64,000 nt of DNA from Nostoc calcicola FACHB-3891 (GCF_014697355.1 NZ_JACJRQ010000034.1:16714-80713), one strand, 5' to 3'. Positions 26,430 through 34,882 are shown, counted from the stretch's first letter. Notes: a model not told the origin generated them from the sequence alone. A program made the numbers and translations.

Positions 26430-27404
26430 ATGCCAGACAAAATTATTGAGCGCATTCTTGCTGCGGCCGATACTCCAGACCTTCTTGATATATTGACAAA
26501 TCGCCTGAGTTTGTCAGACTTACAATCTCTTCTACTTGAAGTTTATCGCCAACGCGCAGCTTCCCTCACACCTAGCGACATCTTAAAGCAGTATGAAAAC
26601 AATCGCTTTGTAGTGCCGTCGCAAGTAGATCCCCAACAACAACTTGAATTCGATCGCCTTGCTTATTCCGTTCTTCCACCAGGGTTTGAGGCGCTAGAAC
26701 TTTCGCCCGTTTCTCCACTGGGTACAAACTCTGTCGTAGCGACAGTTAACCAAAACAAGGTACTGTCCACCATTCGCAATACTGAAGTGACTGCGGACGT
26801 AACAAATGTTCTGGCGTTAGAGTGTGCAAAGCGCAGACGAGCTTCTGCTCCCCATACACGCACCCATGAAATGATAAAATTGTGTGCTAGTCATCGTGTG
26901 TTACGCACCCAGCAAGTAAATGGGCCAAATTTATTCCAGCATTTTCGTTTACTGGGTCTTTGTACCGCTGGACGTGATACAGGTTCTTATCGTTTTGAGA
27001 TTGATGCCCTCATAGAACATTTGGAATTCTATTTCCGGCTATTTGAAGCAGCTAACCATAGTGGGTTTGCGATGGCTACGCCCAACCCAGGCATCGCAGA
27101 TGTGCGGGTCTCGTTAACCGCGTTTGATAAAATTCGCTACAATGCGCTTCAAGCCTCCGTACTCGAAAAACTAGCCACCCAATATCCACAAGTTACCTTC
27201 GCATTCGATCGAGAGCGTGAAACTGGTCGTGGCTATTATGATAGTGCTGGATTCCATATCTATGGTTGTGACTCATCAGGAACAGAATATTTCCTTGTAG
27301 ATGGTGGGTTTACCGATTGGACTCAACAATTACTGAATAACAAAAAAGAACGGTTGCTCATTAGTGGGATTGGAAGTGAAAGGTTTGTCCTCTGCTTTAA
27401 ATAA
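26430..27404 (+). CDS. Hypothetical protein, possibly class II aminoacyl-tRNA synthetase-like
   Basis: A 324-residue soluble protein I do not firmly recognise. Residues 1-70 are helical (IIERILAAADTPDLLDILTN, LQSLLLEVYRQRA). From about residue 85 comes LELSPVSPLGTNSVVAT, then VLSTIRNTEVTADVTNVLAL, FRLLGLCTAGRD and, near the C-terminus, SGIGSERFVL. The order 'SP-x-GT, R-x-TEV-x-D-x-TN, FR-x-x-x-L-x-AGRD, GIGSER' looks like the ATP-binding motifs 2 and 3 of class II synthetases or HisZ-like paralogues. This is an impression, not a proven match. It is a single gene with no operon partner. Confidence 0.6.
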   Translation: MPDKIIERILAAADTPDLLDILTNRLSLSDLQSLLLEVYRQRAASLTPSDILKQYENNRFVVPSQVDPQQQLEFDRLAYSVLPPGFEALELSPVSPLGTNSVVATVNQNKVLSTIRNTEVTADVTNVLALECAKRRRASAPHTRTHEMIKLCASHRVLRTQQVNGPNLFQHFRLLGLCTAGRDTGSYRFEIDALIEHLEFYFRLFEAANHSGFAMATPNPGIADVRVSLTAFDKIRYNALQASVLEKLATQYPQVTFAFDRERETGRGYYDSAGFHIYGCDSSGTEYFLVDGGFTDWTQQLLNNKKERLLISGIGSERFVLCFK

Positions 27405-27501
27405 CAAGTTCAGATGCATTTAGCTTTTTATTAAAAACTAGCCAGTAATAACCCAAGTTGCTAATTATTCTTCCGAGAGGCTGTCGTTGTGGAAGACAAT
27501 A

Positions 27502-27651
27502 GACTTCTTGCATAAGTCGGGAAAAGGGGAAGGTGGGGCCCCCTCTGGGGATAAGGGGCGGGGGGAAGGGGAAAAAGTTCTGTATTGTCCCCTTTGCCTT
27601 TAACCTTTACCCTTTTCCCCCCTCTTGCAAAAAGCACTTTTGCAAGAGGTC
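27502..27651. mobile_element. MITE-like element, copy A (TA target)
   Basis: 150 bp with terminal repeats GACTTCTTGCA and TGCAAGAGGTC, flanked by TA on both sides (27500-27501, 27652-27653). It has an inner hairpin CCTCTTGCAAAA / TTTTGCAAGAGG at 27621-27649. An inverted near-identical copy is at 61235-61388, and a shorter relative is at 52214-52300. No coding capacity; TA duplication suggests mobilisation by an IS630/Tc1-type transposase. Confidence 0.8.
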
Positions 27652-27719
27652 TAATAACTCTACAATATCAGCCCTCTATCTTCATACTCAGAAAATGAGC
27701 TTTCTTACCAGTTATGGAT

Positions 27720-28517
27720 TTACCCCCTAGCACCAGTTACATAAGCAACTGTTAAAGGATGTTGAGGATGATTAAAAACCTGCTCTACAGTACCTGATTC
27801 AATCAGTTGTCCAATGCCGTCTTGTACCCAAAATAGAGCGACTCGATCCGCAATTCTCTTGGCTTGAGCCAGATTGTGAGTAACAATTAACAGAGTATAG
27901 CGCTGGCGCAAACTGATAATTAAATCTTCAACAACGTTGCTGGAAATAGGATCGAGGGCGCTACAAGGTTCATCCAGTAGTAAGACTTCTGGCTGCAAAG
28001 CTAAGGCTCTAGCTATGCACAAACGTTGCTGCTGCCCACCAGAAAGAGCTAAAGCTGAAGATTGCAACCGGTCTTTTACTTCGTCCCATAGCCCTACATC
28101 CTGGAGGCTGGTTTCGATAATTGTATCAATTTGATAGCGATCGCGGATGCCATGCTCTCGCAGAGGTAATTCCAAATTCTGCCATATTGAGAAAGGAAAG
28201 GGATTGGGTTTTTGAAAAATCATGCCGACTTGACGCCGCAAGGCGATGACATTGATTTTGGAATTTAGCACTTCTAAACTACCAATGCGGATTCTTCCCC
28301 GAACTCGACACTTGGGAATCATATCGCTGAGGCGGTTGAGACAACTAAGCAAGCTAGTTTTTCCACAACCAGAAGGCCCAACCAAAGCCAAAATTTCTCC
28401 GGCATTGACAGCCAAGTTGACATTAGTAAGGGCAGTTTTTTGTGCGTATTGCAGAGTTAAGTTCTCAATTTGAATCAACGGTTCAGTAACTGCCAAGATT
28501 TCCTCCTCTAGATCCAC
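27720..28517 (-). CDS. pstB: Phosphate ABC transporter ATPase PstB
   Basis: ATPase of the high-affinity phosphate importer, 265 residues. It shows Walker A GPSGCGKTS (47-55), the PstB hallmark GMIFQKPNPFPFSIWQNL, signature LSGGQQQRLCIARAL and Walker B VLLLDEPCSALDP. It starts 6 bp after the end of pstA and is the last gene of the pstS-C-A-B unit. The C-terminus (VTGARG) is at the expected place. Confidence 0.96.
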   Translation of the reverse strand: MDLEEEILAVTEPLIQIENLTLQYAQKTALTNVNLAVNAGEILALVGPSGCGKTSLLSCLNRLSDMIPKCRVRGRIRIGSLEVLNSKINVIALRRQVGMIFQKPNPFPFSIWQNLELPLREHGIRDRYQIDTIIETSLQDVGLWDEVKDRLQSSALALSGGQQQRLCIARALALQPEVLLLDEPCSALDPISSNVVEDLIISLRQRYTLLIVTHNLAQAKRIADRVALFWVQDGIGQLIESGTVEQVFNHPQHPLTVAYVTGARG

Positions 28518-28523
28518 CAGTCC

Positions 28524-29396
28524 TCATTCAGAAATAACTCTGCTGTGTAACCAACGTTGTGCAATCCACGCTGCTGTGCCATTAATTAACAGCAGTAGTA
28601 ATAGCAAAACCGATGCACTAGCATAAGCACTCTTATCTCCTCCTGAAACATTCATTGATAAATCAAAAATATGAACCGAAAGGGTACGCCCAGAATCGAG
28701 GAGTGATTGTGGCATTCTGTCTACGTAACCGCTAGTAAAAATTAAAGCCGCAGTTTCCGCAATAGCCCGACCAACACCAAGCACAAATCCCACAATTAAA
28801 CCAGGAACAGCAGCAGGTAACAATACCTGAAATATTGTGGTTGTGCGCGAAAAGCCAAGAGCGGCGGCTCCTAATCTGTACTCATTGGGAACCGCTAAAA
28901 ATCCTTCTTCTGTAGAGCGAATCAAGATTGGCAGCACCATACATGCCAGTGTGAGTCCGCCTGAAAGAATAGAAAACCCCAGCCCTAAAACTTTGCAAAA
29001 CAAGACGTTGCCAAACAACCCGAAGATAATGGAAGGTACACCAGCAAGTATATCTAGACTGCGGCGCACTAATCTAGCGAACCAACTATCACTAGGAGTA
29101 AATTCTGCTAGTAAAACTGCTGTACCAACACCAACGGGCAGGCAAACTGTCATACATACACCAATAACTAAAACGGTGGACACGAGAATACTGGCAATCC
29201 CACCTTCTCTACCCGCATTTTCTGGTTCACTAATGAGAAATTCCCAAGATAAATATCCCATACCGTGCCAGAAGATATCGCTGACTATCCATAAAAAGAT
29301 GGCGGTAACGAGGGCGGCTGTTGCCCAAACTAAGCTTGTTGCTAGCCACTCTCTGGAAGTGAGACGATTGTCTTTGCTTTGTTTTATCTCTGCCAT
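28524..29396 (-). CDS. pstA: Phosphate ABC transporter permease PstA
   Basis: Inner-membrane channel subunit of the phosphate importer, 290 residues with about six helices. Family features are ENAGREGGIASILVSTVLV, LAGVPSIIFGLFGNV and the coupling loop EYRLGAAALGFSRTTTIFQV. It overlaps the end of pstC by 13 bp and is followed by pstB after 6 bp, so translation of the set is coupled. Confidence 0.96.
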   Translation of the reverse strand: MAEIKQSKDNRLTSREWLATSLVWATAALVTAIFLWIVSDIFWHGMGYLSWEFLISEPENAGREGGIASILVSTVLVIGVCMTVCLPVGVGTAVLLAEFTPSDSWFARLVRRSLDILAGVPSIIFGLFGNVLFCKVLGLGFSILSGGLTLACMVLPILIRSTEEGFLAVPNEYRLGAAALGFSRTTTIFQVLLPAAVPGLIVGFVLGVGRAIAETAALIFTSGYVDRMPQSLLDSGRTLSVHIFDLSMNVSGGDKSAYASASVLLLLLLLINGTAAWIAQRWLHSRVISE

Positions 29397-30262
29397 TTGC
29401 CTTGACTGATAACTTCAGCGATCGCCACTAAGACCACAATCATTCCCATCAATATCAAACCACTGACAAACAGCGCACTACGGTGATCCCCTGTGGCATA
29501 CGCCATTTCTAAAGCAATATTGGCGGTGAGTGTGCGGATGGGGTCAAATAAGCTTTTTGGGGTCTGCACCACATTGCCGCATACCATCAAAATTGCCATT
29601 GTTTCACCAATAGCACGACCTGTCTCTAAAATTAAGCCTGTAAATAACCCTGATTTGGCTGATGCAAAAACTACTGTGCAGATTGTTGTCCAACGTGATA
29701 ACCCTAGTGCAGCAGCACCTTGGATGTAAGAGGTGGGAACTTTTTCGAGGCTAGCATCGGCTACAAGGGCGACTGTTGGCAGAATCATCACCGCCAGAAT
29801 TGCTATTCCTGCTAATAAGCTTGGCCCTGGTGGATGAATTTTTCCAATCAAAGGAACTAGCACGACTAATCCCCAAAAGCCATACACTACAGAAGGAATC
29901 CCCGCTAATAATTCAATGAGGCGGCGATAGAGTTGGGCTACCATTGGCGGGGCATAGAATTGGCAAAACACAGCAGATAAAATACCTATAGGAGTAGCAA
30001 TTAGCACTGCACCGACCATTGCCAAGAAAGTACCCAGTAACATGGGCCAGAGATTATATAAACCTGCTGTGGGGTTCCAAGAGGAGTCGGTAAAGAAGCG
30101 GGATAGTGGTATACGACTGAAGATTGGTAAGGATTCCCAAAGTAGAAAAACAACAATTAAAAGTGCGATCGCTCCGGCGATTGTTGCCAAACTTCGTAGT
30201 ATCCAAATTAACCAAATATCATTGGGCGATGGAGACAAAGTTTTGCTTTTTAACAATGTCAC
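29384..30262 (-). CDS. pstC: Phosphate ABC transporter permease PstC
   Basis: Second channel subunit, 292 residues. It shows FSRIPLSRFFTDSSWNPT, LLAGIPSVVYGFWGLVVLVP and the coupling loop SYIQGAAALGLSRWTTICTV. The GTG at 30262 lies 44 bp inside the 3' end of pstS, an unusually long overlap. TTG at 30256 is an alternative, and even an internal start would keep coupling. The overlap with pstA is 13 bp. Confidence 0.95.
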   Translation of the reverse strand: MTLLKSKTLSPSPNDIWLIWILRSLATIAGAIALLIVVFLLWESLPIFSRIPLSRFFTDSSWNPTAGLYNLWPMLLGTFLAMVGAVLIATPIGILSAVFCQFYAPPMVAQLYRRLIELLAGIPSVVYGFWGLVVLVPLIGKIHPPGPSLLAGIAILAVMILPTVALVADASLEKVPTSYIQGAAALGLSRWTTICTVVFASAKSGLFTGLILETGRAIGETMAILMVCGNVVQTPKSLFDPIRTLTANIALEMAYATGDHRSALFVSGLILMGMIVVLVAIAEVISQGKWQR

Positions 30263-31070
30263 TTACCTGCTGCGATTGTGCAAAGTTAATAAATTCTTTC
30301 GCCAGTCCTTGGGGTTCGGTTTTGGTGACCAAGTTAAGCGGTCGAGAAATAGGAAAGCTCCCGTTTTGTACATTAGCTGTTGTTGCTGCTACACCATTTA
30401 CAGCTAACAATTTGATTGGTACTTTATTGGCGGCGCTATTTTCTGCCGAGCCAATGGAAACATACCCAATAGCATTTGGGTTTCCGGTTACAGTCTTAAT
30501 TCCTTGCTCATTATCACCAATGACTACTTGTGCTTTGATGTCCGTATTTTTTAGCTTGAAGTAGTGGGTAAACAATTCTAGGGTAGAACGTCCTTCGGCT
30601 TTATTAACAACTGTAATTGCTCCATCCTTACCCCCTACTTGTTTCCAGTTATTCACCTTGCCTGTGTAAATATCTACAACCTGCTTGTCAGTTAGGGATG
30701 GCACGGGATTTTCCTGATGGAGAATCACCGTTACTCCATCACGAGCGATGGAAAACGCTTTTAAATCTTTTTCTTCGGGCTTTAAGGCACGGGAAACCAT
30801 GCCAATATTGGCTACACCTTGACGAGCATCTGCAATACCACGAGAAGAACCCCCTGATTGCACATCAACTCGCACACCGGAATGTTGCGATTCAAACTTT
30901 TTGCCAATTTCTGCTGCTAATGGTGCGATCGTACTTGAACCAGTAAGTACCAATTTTCCTTGTAGCTTATTTACATCATTGGTGACTGCTTGCGGAGGTT
31001 GAGAACAACCTTGTAAACAAACGCTCGTCACTAATCCTATTGCGATCGCCGAAATTTGTGAATGTTTCAT
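30219..31070 (-). CDS. pstS: Phosphate ABC transporter substrate-binding lipoprotein PstS
   Basis: Periplasmic phosphate-binding lipoprotein, 283 residues, of the shorter PstS type. The lipobox is LQGCSQPP (Cys22). Ligand-loop features are VLTGSSTIAPLAAEIGKKFE, VDVQSGGSSRGIADARQG, NIGMVSRALKPEEKD and AEGRSTLELFTHYF. First structural gene of the pst unit, 33 bp downstream of an ArsR-type regulator on the same strand. A typical SphR/PhoB box (CTTAACCT-like) was not seen upstream, which suggests control by the ArsR-type protein. Confidence 0.94.
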   Translation of the reverse strand: MKHSQISAIAIGLVTSVCLQGCSQPPQAVTNDVNKLQGKLVLTGSSTIAPLAAEIGKKFESQHSGVRVDVQSGGSSRGIADARQGVANIGMVSRALKPEEKDLKAFSIARDGVTVILHQENPVPSLTDKQVVDIYTGKVNNWKQVGGKDGAITVVNKAEGRSTLELFTHYFKLKNTDIKAQVVIGDNEQGIKTVTGNPNAIGYVSIGSAENSAANKVPIKLLAVNGVAATTANVQNGSFPISRPLNLVTKTEPQGLAKEFINFAQSQQVSDIVKKQNFVSIAQ

Positions 31071-31103
31071 CTTCTCCCTTTATTTCTATAGATATTCCAG
31101 GTT

Positions 31104-31403
31104 TTAGTTGAACGAGAGAAGACAACAGCCGAGGTTTAAAGCCTTGCCTGTAGCTACCTCGACTTGAGGGGCAAGACGATAGAGAAATGCTTTGCCATCT
31201 CGCTCCCGCACAACCAATTTGGCTCGACGCAAAACCTGTAAATGATGAGAGAGCAGACTCTGCTCCAAATGCAAAATCGCATTCATCTCTCCCACTCGCT
31301 TAGGACTGTCAATCAAAAGTTGTAAAACTGCCAAACGGGTTTCATCTGCCAGTACCTTAAGCTTGTCTACACAATCGATGCTTAAATTTGTACTATTTTG
31401 CAT
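31104..31403 (-). CDS. ArsR/SmtB-family winged-helix regulator
   Basis: A 99-residue metal-sensor-type repressor. The winged helix reads CVDKLKVLADETRLAVLQLL, then the recognition helix HLEQSLLSHHLQVLRRAKLV and the wing RERDGKAFLYRLAP. The classic alpha-3 ELCVCDL arsenic site is absent. Cysteines are at position 11 and the vicinal pair Cys93-Cys94 (LGCCLLSFN) near the C-terminus, which could sense arsenite, metal or redox state. It is directly upstream of pstS on the same strand, so it likely heads and autoregulates this operon. Two 10-bp palindromes lie upstream at 31495-31512. Confidence 0.9.
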   Translation of the reverse strand: MQNSTNLSIDCVDKLKVLADETRLAVLQLLIDSPKRVGEMNAILHLEQSLLSHHLQVLRRAKLVVRERDGKAFLYRLAPQVEVATGKALNLGCCLLSFN

Positions 31404-31800
31404 TGCCCTGAAAACGATAAGTTTTCCTAATTTTCAGCATAAATAGCAACAATTATACAGTTGACAATTAAAATTCATTCGCATTTTTTTAACAAACGAT
31501 CGTTCATATGAAATTGTATTCATGTTTAGTGTCTCATATTTGGTAACTCTCCGGTTGAACTGCAAATATCACGATAAAGACCTTTTTTCCACATAGCAGG
31601 GTTTTGTTATTTATCGGGATTGCAAACTCCGGTATTTCGATGTATTATACGGAGTATAAAAGCCGTTATAAATCCAAAATTTCAATTTTATCGTGAGCGT
31701 TCTTTTTTCCTAAGTGCGTAGCGTAGCCCCTTGCCCTTTGGTGAGGGCATTTTTATTATTAAAACTCTGTTGTCAAGCTCCTGGCATATCGGCTCTGCGC
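31404..31800. other. Regulatory and intergenic region upstream of the arsR-pst operon
   Basis: Overlapping palindromes AACGATCGTT (31495-31504) and TTCATATGAA (31503-31512) lie about 90-110 bp before the regulator start and are candidate operator sites. At 31732-31754 a small hairpin TGCCCT / AGGGCA followed by TTTTT looks like an intrinsic terminator on the plus strand but has no gene before it. Nothing else recognised. Confidence 0.45.
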
Positions 31801-31947
31801 CGATTAATCAATGCTGATTTGATTGCACCATTCAATTTGTCACGAGAAGCGGCAAAACTGATGATACACAAGGGTAATGATCGAATCATCAACATCACAT
31901 TGATCGCGGGACAACTTGCCGACGCAGGCGATGCAGTTTATACATGA
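31801..31947 (+). pseudogene. Remnant of short-chain dehydrogenase/reductase (FabG-like)
   Basis: About 48 codons read INADLIAPFNLSREAAKLM, DRIINITLIAGQ and DAGDAVYT, then TGA. This matches the SDR stretch from the conserved Asn (helix 4) through the catalytic-Ser strand to the Tyr of YxxxK. The Ser position is Leu, and the frame stops right after the Tyr-Thr, before the catalytic Lys. No Rossmann N-terminus (TGxxxGxG) is upstream, so it is a decayed fragment. Confidence 0.55.
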
Positions 31948-32082
31948 TAATACTTCTAGTCTATTAAGACATAGACTAGACGGTTGCTATAAACTAAAAT
32001 ATTTTATCAAACTCAGTACTTTTTAGTACCGAATAATCAGTTACAAGTACTGAAGAAGCAAACTCGACTCAGCACTACTTTT

Positions 32083-32904
32083 TCAAAGAGTATTACCTAA
32101 TTGTTCAGTGCGGCTCAAAGCAGTAAGCACTGCATTAGAGATGACAGTTCGCATACCACCTTTTTCTAATTCGTAAAGACCGGCAGCAGTTACTCCCCCA
32201 GGACTAGTTACCTTGTTTCGTAAGACTGCTGGATGTTCATCAGTCTGAAACATCAGTTCTACACTGCCTGCAATCGTATGCAATGTTAGTTCTTGGGCTT
32301 GTGTGCGAGTTAAACCCATCTGAACCCCGGCATCAATCATCGCTTCGATATACAGAAACACAAATCCAGTCCCCGCACTACTTAACGCTGTTGCCATATC
32401 AAGGTAATGTTCATTTTGGGTAACAAATTCCTTGCCTAATGCTTGTAAAATTGCTTGGGTATGCGATCGCTGTATCTGAGTCACACTCGGCGAGCTACTC
32501 CACACCGTAGTGCCATGACCAACTTGTACTGCAATATTCGGCATTGTACGGACAACAGCAGAATGATTCAACCCTTGGCACAGAGATGGAATACTAACTC
32601 CACCCACAATACTAATTACTAAAGTATCAGGTGAAATTTTACCCTTGAGCATCGCCATAACCTCTGCCAAAACCTGCGGCTTCACCGCTAATATCACAAT
32701 GGATGCGCCTTGTACCGCTTCTGTATTGGAGGTTGTAGTACGTACTCCATATTCTCTTTCTAAATGAAGACATCGCGTAGAAAGTGGTTCGCTGACAATA
32801 ATTAGGTCGGGTTTTTCAACAATTTTCGTCGATAACAATCTACTAATTATCATTTCGCCCATAGTGCCACCGCCAATAAAGGCTATTTGTAAATCTGTAA
32901 GCAT
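32083..32904 (-). CDS. proC: Pyrroline-5-carboxylate reductase
   Basis: Last enzyme of proline synthesis: reduces pyrroline-5-carboxylate to L-proline with NAD(P)H. It is 273 residues, full length. The N-terminal Rossmann motif is IAFIGGGTMGEMI; ILAVKPQVLAEVM and ISIVGGVSIPSL follow. The C-terminal dimer domain carries ALSSAGTGFVFLYIEAM and the proC signature TSPGGVTAAGLYELEKGGMR. It is monocistronic, with a repeat-rich gap upstream. Confidence 0.96.
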   Translation of the reverse strand: MLTDLQIAFIGGGTMGEMIISRLLSTKIVEKPDLIIVSEPLSTRCLHLEREYGVRTTTSNTEAVQGASIVILAVKPQVLAEVMAMLKGKISPDTLVISIVGGVSIPSLCQGLNHSAVVRTMPNIAVQVGHGTTVWSSSPSVTQIQRSHTQAILQALGKEFVTQNEHYLDMATALSSAGTGFVFLYIEAMIDAGVQMGLTRTQAQELTLHTIAGSVELMFQTDEHPAVLRNKVTSPGGVTAAGLYELEKGGMRTVISNAVLTALSRTEQLGNTL

Positions 32905-33053
32905 ATTTTCTCCCTATTATCCAAATCATTTGATATGTTATATCAAGTCCGGTTAATCACTAATGATTACCGCATCTGTGCAAAAATCGGAAAAGCCCCT
33001 GTCCCCTACTGTCTAAATGATAAGTCTTTAGCTGGACACAATATTATTGGCTT

Positions 33054-33091
33054 GAAGAAGAATACAGAATACAGAATTCAGAATTCAGAAT
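33054..33091. repeat. 38-bp dispersed repeat, second copy
   Basis: Exact reverse complement of 6193-6230. Here it lies between genes; there it forms the end of the FecE-like gene. Confidence 0.9.
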
Positions 33092-33433
33092 TCAGCAATC
33101 TTGACGCGACGCTCGAATACTCGCTACCGCTCCGCTATCGATGACTCGCTAACGCTTCTCTACGAGACGCCAAAGGCGAACGCTATCAGTAGGGGATTCT
33201 GACCCGCCACTGAATTGTTGCACCACCCAATTTTCAATTTGGTGGTCTTCAACCCAGTTATTCAGACGCGACGCTCGTTGCGTTAAAGCGTCTCCCTTTG
33301 GGAGAAGACTCGCTTGCCACTGGCGCTATCGAGTACTCGCTTGCCGCCAGCGCTATCCGCCAGTCGTACAGAATACACAACTGAATTCCGACTCCTGATA
33401 CCAATTCTGTATGAAGATGCGCCATATATAAGG

Positions 33434-33546
33434 CAATACGCTTGGGTTAAGCCTTTCTTTCTTCTCTTTGCGTCCTTTGCGTCCTTGGCGGTTCGTTAAA
33501 AAAATTGAATTTGACCAAGAGTTTTAGCCTTAACCCAAGCGTATTG
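33434..33546. mobile_element. 113-bp MITE-like element with 18-bp TIRs and 10-bp flanking repeats
   Basis: Perfect terminal inverted repeats CAATACGCTTGGGTTAAG (33434-33451) and CTTAACCCAAGCGTATTG (33529-33546). Both sides carry ATATATAAGG (33424-33433 and 33547-33556), which looks like a 10-bp target duplication. The interior includes the CTTTGCGTCC/GGCGGTTCGTT words seen also at about 39289-39330. No coding capacity. Confidence 0.75.
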
Positions 33547-33664
33547 ATATATAAGGAACGAACCGCAAAGAACACAAAGAACGCAAAGAAAGAAAGAAAT
33601 AAGAAGTGAAAAAATTTGGCGCAGCCTCACAAAGAAATTGTATGACTCCTGAATTCTGTTTCGA

Positions 33665-34771
33665 TCAAGATAGATTAGGCACAATTACAGCTTTTAATAC
33701 AAATCCTTGCTCTACATCTGCCAGAGCTTGATTAATTTCTTCTAGTGTGTATGAACGACTAATTATGCTTTCCCAAGCAATATTGTTTTTGGAATTACTA
33801 TGACGTTTTAGTAATTCAATCATTCTGTAAAAATGGCTGAAATCAATTCCCCAAGTTCCGCGAATATCAATATGTTTGAGATTAATCTCTAAATGTGGAT
33901 TAATCAGAATTTCACCTGTGTTTGTGTAATGTCCGACAATAACATAGCGACCCCCATTTCTCGTCATATTCAAGCCCTCTTTGACAGCAATGGGAATGCC
34001 TGTAGCTTCAATAGTGACATCAGCACCGTGTCCGTGGGTCAATTCCAAAACCTGTTCAAGATGTTGTCGTGGGTCATCGGCTTTAATGACCAAGGTTTCA
34101 TCTACACCAAAGGTTCTGGCAACTACTAATCGACTCTCATATTTATCGATGACAATTACTTTGCCTGCACCTGAGAGCAAAGCTAGAATTGCTACACTCA
34201 AACCCACAGGTCCGCAACCTTGCACCACAACAACATCACCAATTTGAATCTGCGCTCGGTCGATGGCGTGTAGTGCAGTTGGTAAAGCACACCCCCCAGC
34301 AATGAATTGCTTTGGTGAGACTTCTTCGGGTAAAGTTAGAACTTTAACCCCTGGTTTGAGGTAAATCAGTTGAGACCAACCACCCAGCAACCCATCTTTG
34401 GCTGAGTAGGTGACACCATAAACTTTGCGTTGTGGACAGCGAGTAGATGCTTTGGCTACTAGACAATACCAGCAGTTGTAACAGGTTTCGTGGACATCCA
34501 GAAAGGTGGCGATCGCTCCAGGCTGAATTAATTTACCATTAACATCATTAACCCGTCCACCTGTTTCTACCACACGACCAACTGAGAAATGTCCCGGAAT
34601 GATTGGATACGGCACTCCCTCTAAATGCCCACGTAGTAAATGTACATCAGTTCCACAAACTTCACTATATAAGGTTTCAATAATGATTCCACCCTTTTCC
34701 AGAATAGGGTCTGGTAATTGTTGCACTTTAACTGGTTGATTAGGTGCAGTCATCACAGCTGCTTTGGGCAT
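33665..34771 (-). CDS. Zinc-type medium-chain alcohol dehydrogenase family protein
   Basis: A 368-residue MDR-superfamily dehydrogenase. The catalytic zinc Cys39 is in VCGTDVHLL. The structural zinc set is Cys97, Cys100, Cys103 and Cys112 (CYNCWYC, then RC). The Rossmann domain carries VVVQGCGPVGLSVAIL and VIVIDKYESRL. The usual GHE motif after the first zinc Cys is changed to GHF (His61-Phe62, IIPGHFSVGRV), which is unusual. It could act on threonine, sorbitol or an aromatic alcohol. It is monocistronic and leftward, preceded by about 110 bp containing the promoter. The substrate is unknown. Confidence 0.9.
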   Translation of the reverse strand: MPKAAVMTAPNQPVKVQQLPDPILEKGGIIIETLYSEVCGTDVHLLRGHLEGVPYPIIPGHFSVGRVVETGGRVNDVNGKLIQPGAIATFLDVHETCYNCWYCLVAKASTRCPQRKVYGVTYSAKDGLLGGWSQLIYLKPGVKVLTLPEEVSPKQFIAGGCALPTALHAIDRAQIQIGDVVVVQGCGPVGLSVAILALLSGAGKVIVIDKYESRLVVARTFGVDETLVIKADDPRQHLEQVLELTHGHGADVTIEATGIPIAVKEGLNMTRNGGRYVIVGHYTNTGEILINPHLEINLKHIDIRGTWGIDFSHFYRMIELLKRHSNSKNNIAWESIISRSYTLEEINQALADVEQGFVLKAVIVPNLS

Positions 34772-34882
34772 GAATCATTACCTCAGTGTATTTTTCAAAT
34801 TGCCAACCGAGTAATTTTAGATTTTGGATTGTTAGAAAAACAAGCCCCTGCATTTATACATGGGGAAAATCCAAAATCCCCT

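Larger units (their letters stand above)
32905..33664. other. Repeat-rich 760-bp intergenic region
   Basis: No gene is supported. From left to right it holds the 38-bp repeat at 33054-33091 (matching the fecE tail), a run of short words such as GACGCGACGCTCG, ACTCGCTTGCCACTGGCGC and CACTCCGCTATC-like units (about 33098-33365), and the 113-bp inverted-repeat element at 33434-33546. Small open frames here, including 32935-33144 and 33314-33499, are made of repeats. Confidence 0.7.

Noticed and set aside
31461..31466. TTGACA as -35 box for the ArsR-type gene
   Set aside because: It is on the plus strand, while the regulator and pst genes are on the minus strand.
32935..33144. 69-codon frame in the repeat-rich gap
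   Set aside because: Made of the 38-bp dispersed repeat and other repeat words.
33314..33499. 61-codon frame in the repeat-rich gap
   Set aside because: Overlaps the 113-bp inverted-repeat element and repeat words; not protein-like.
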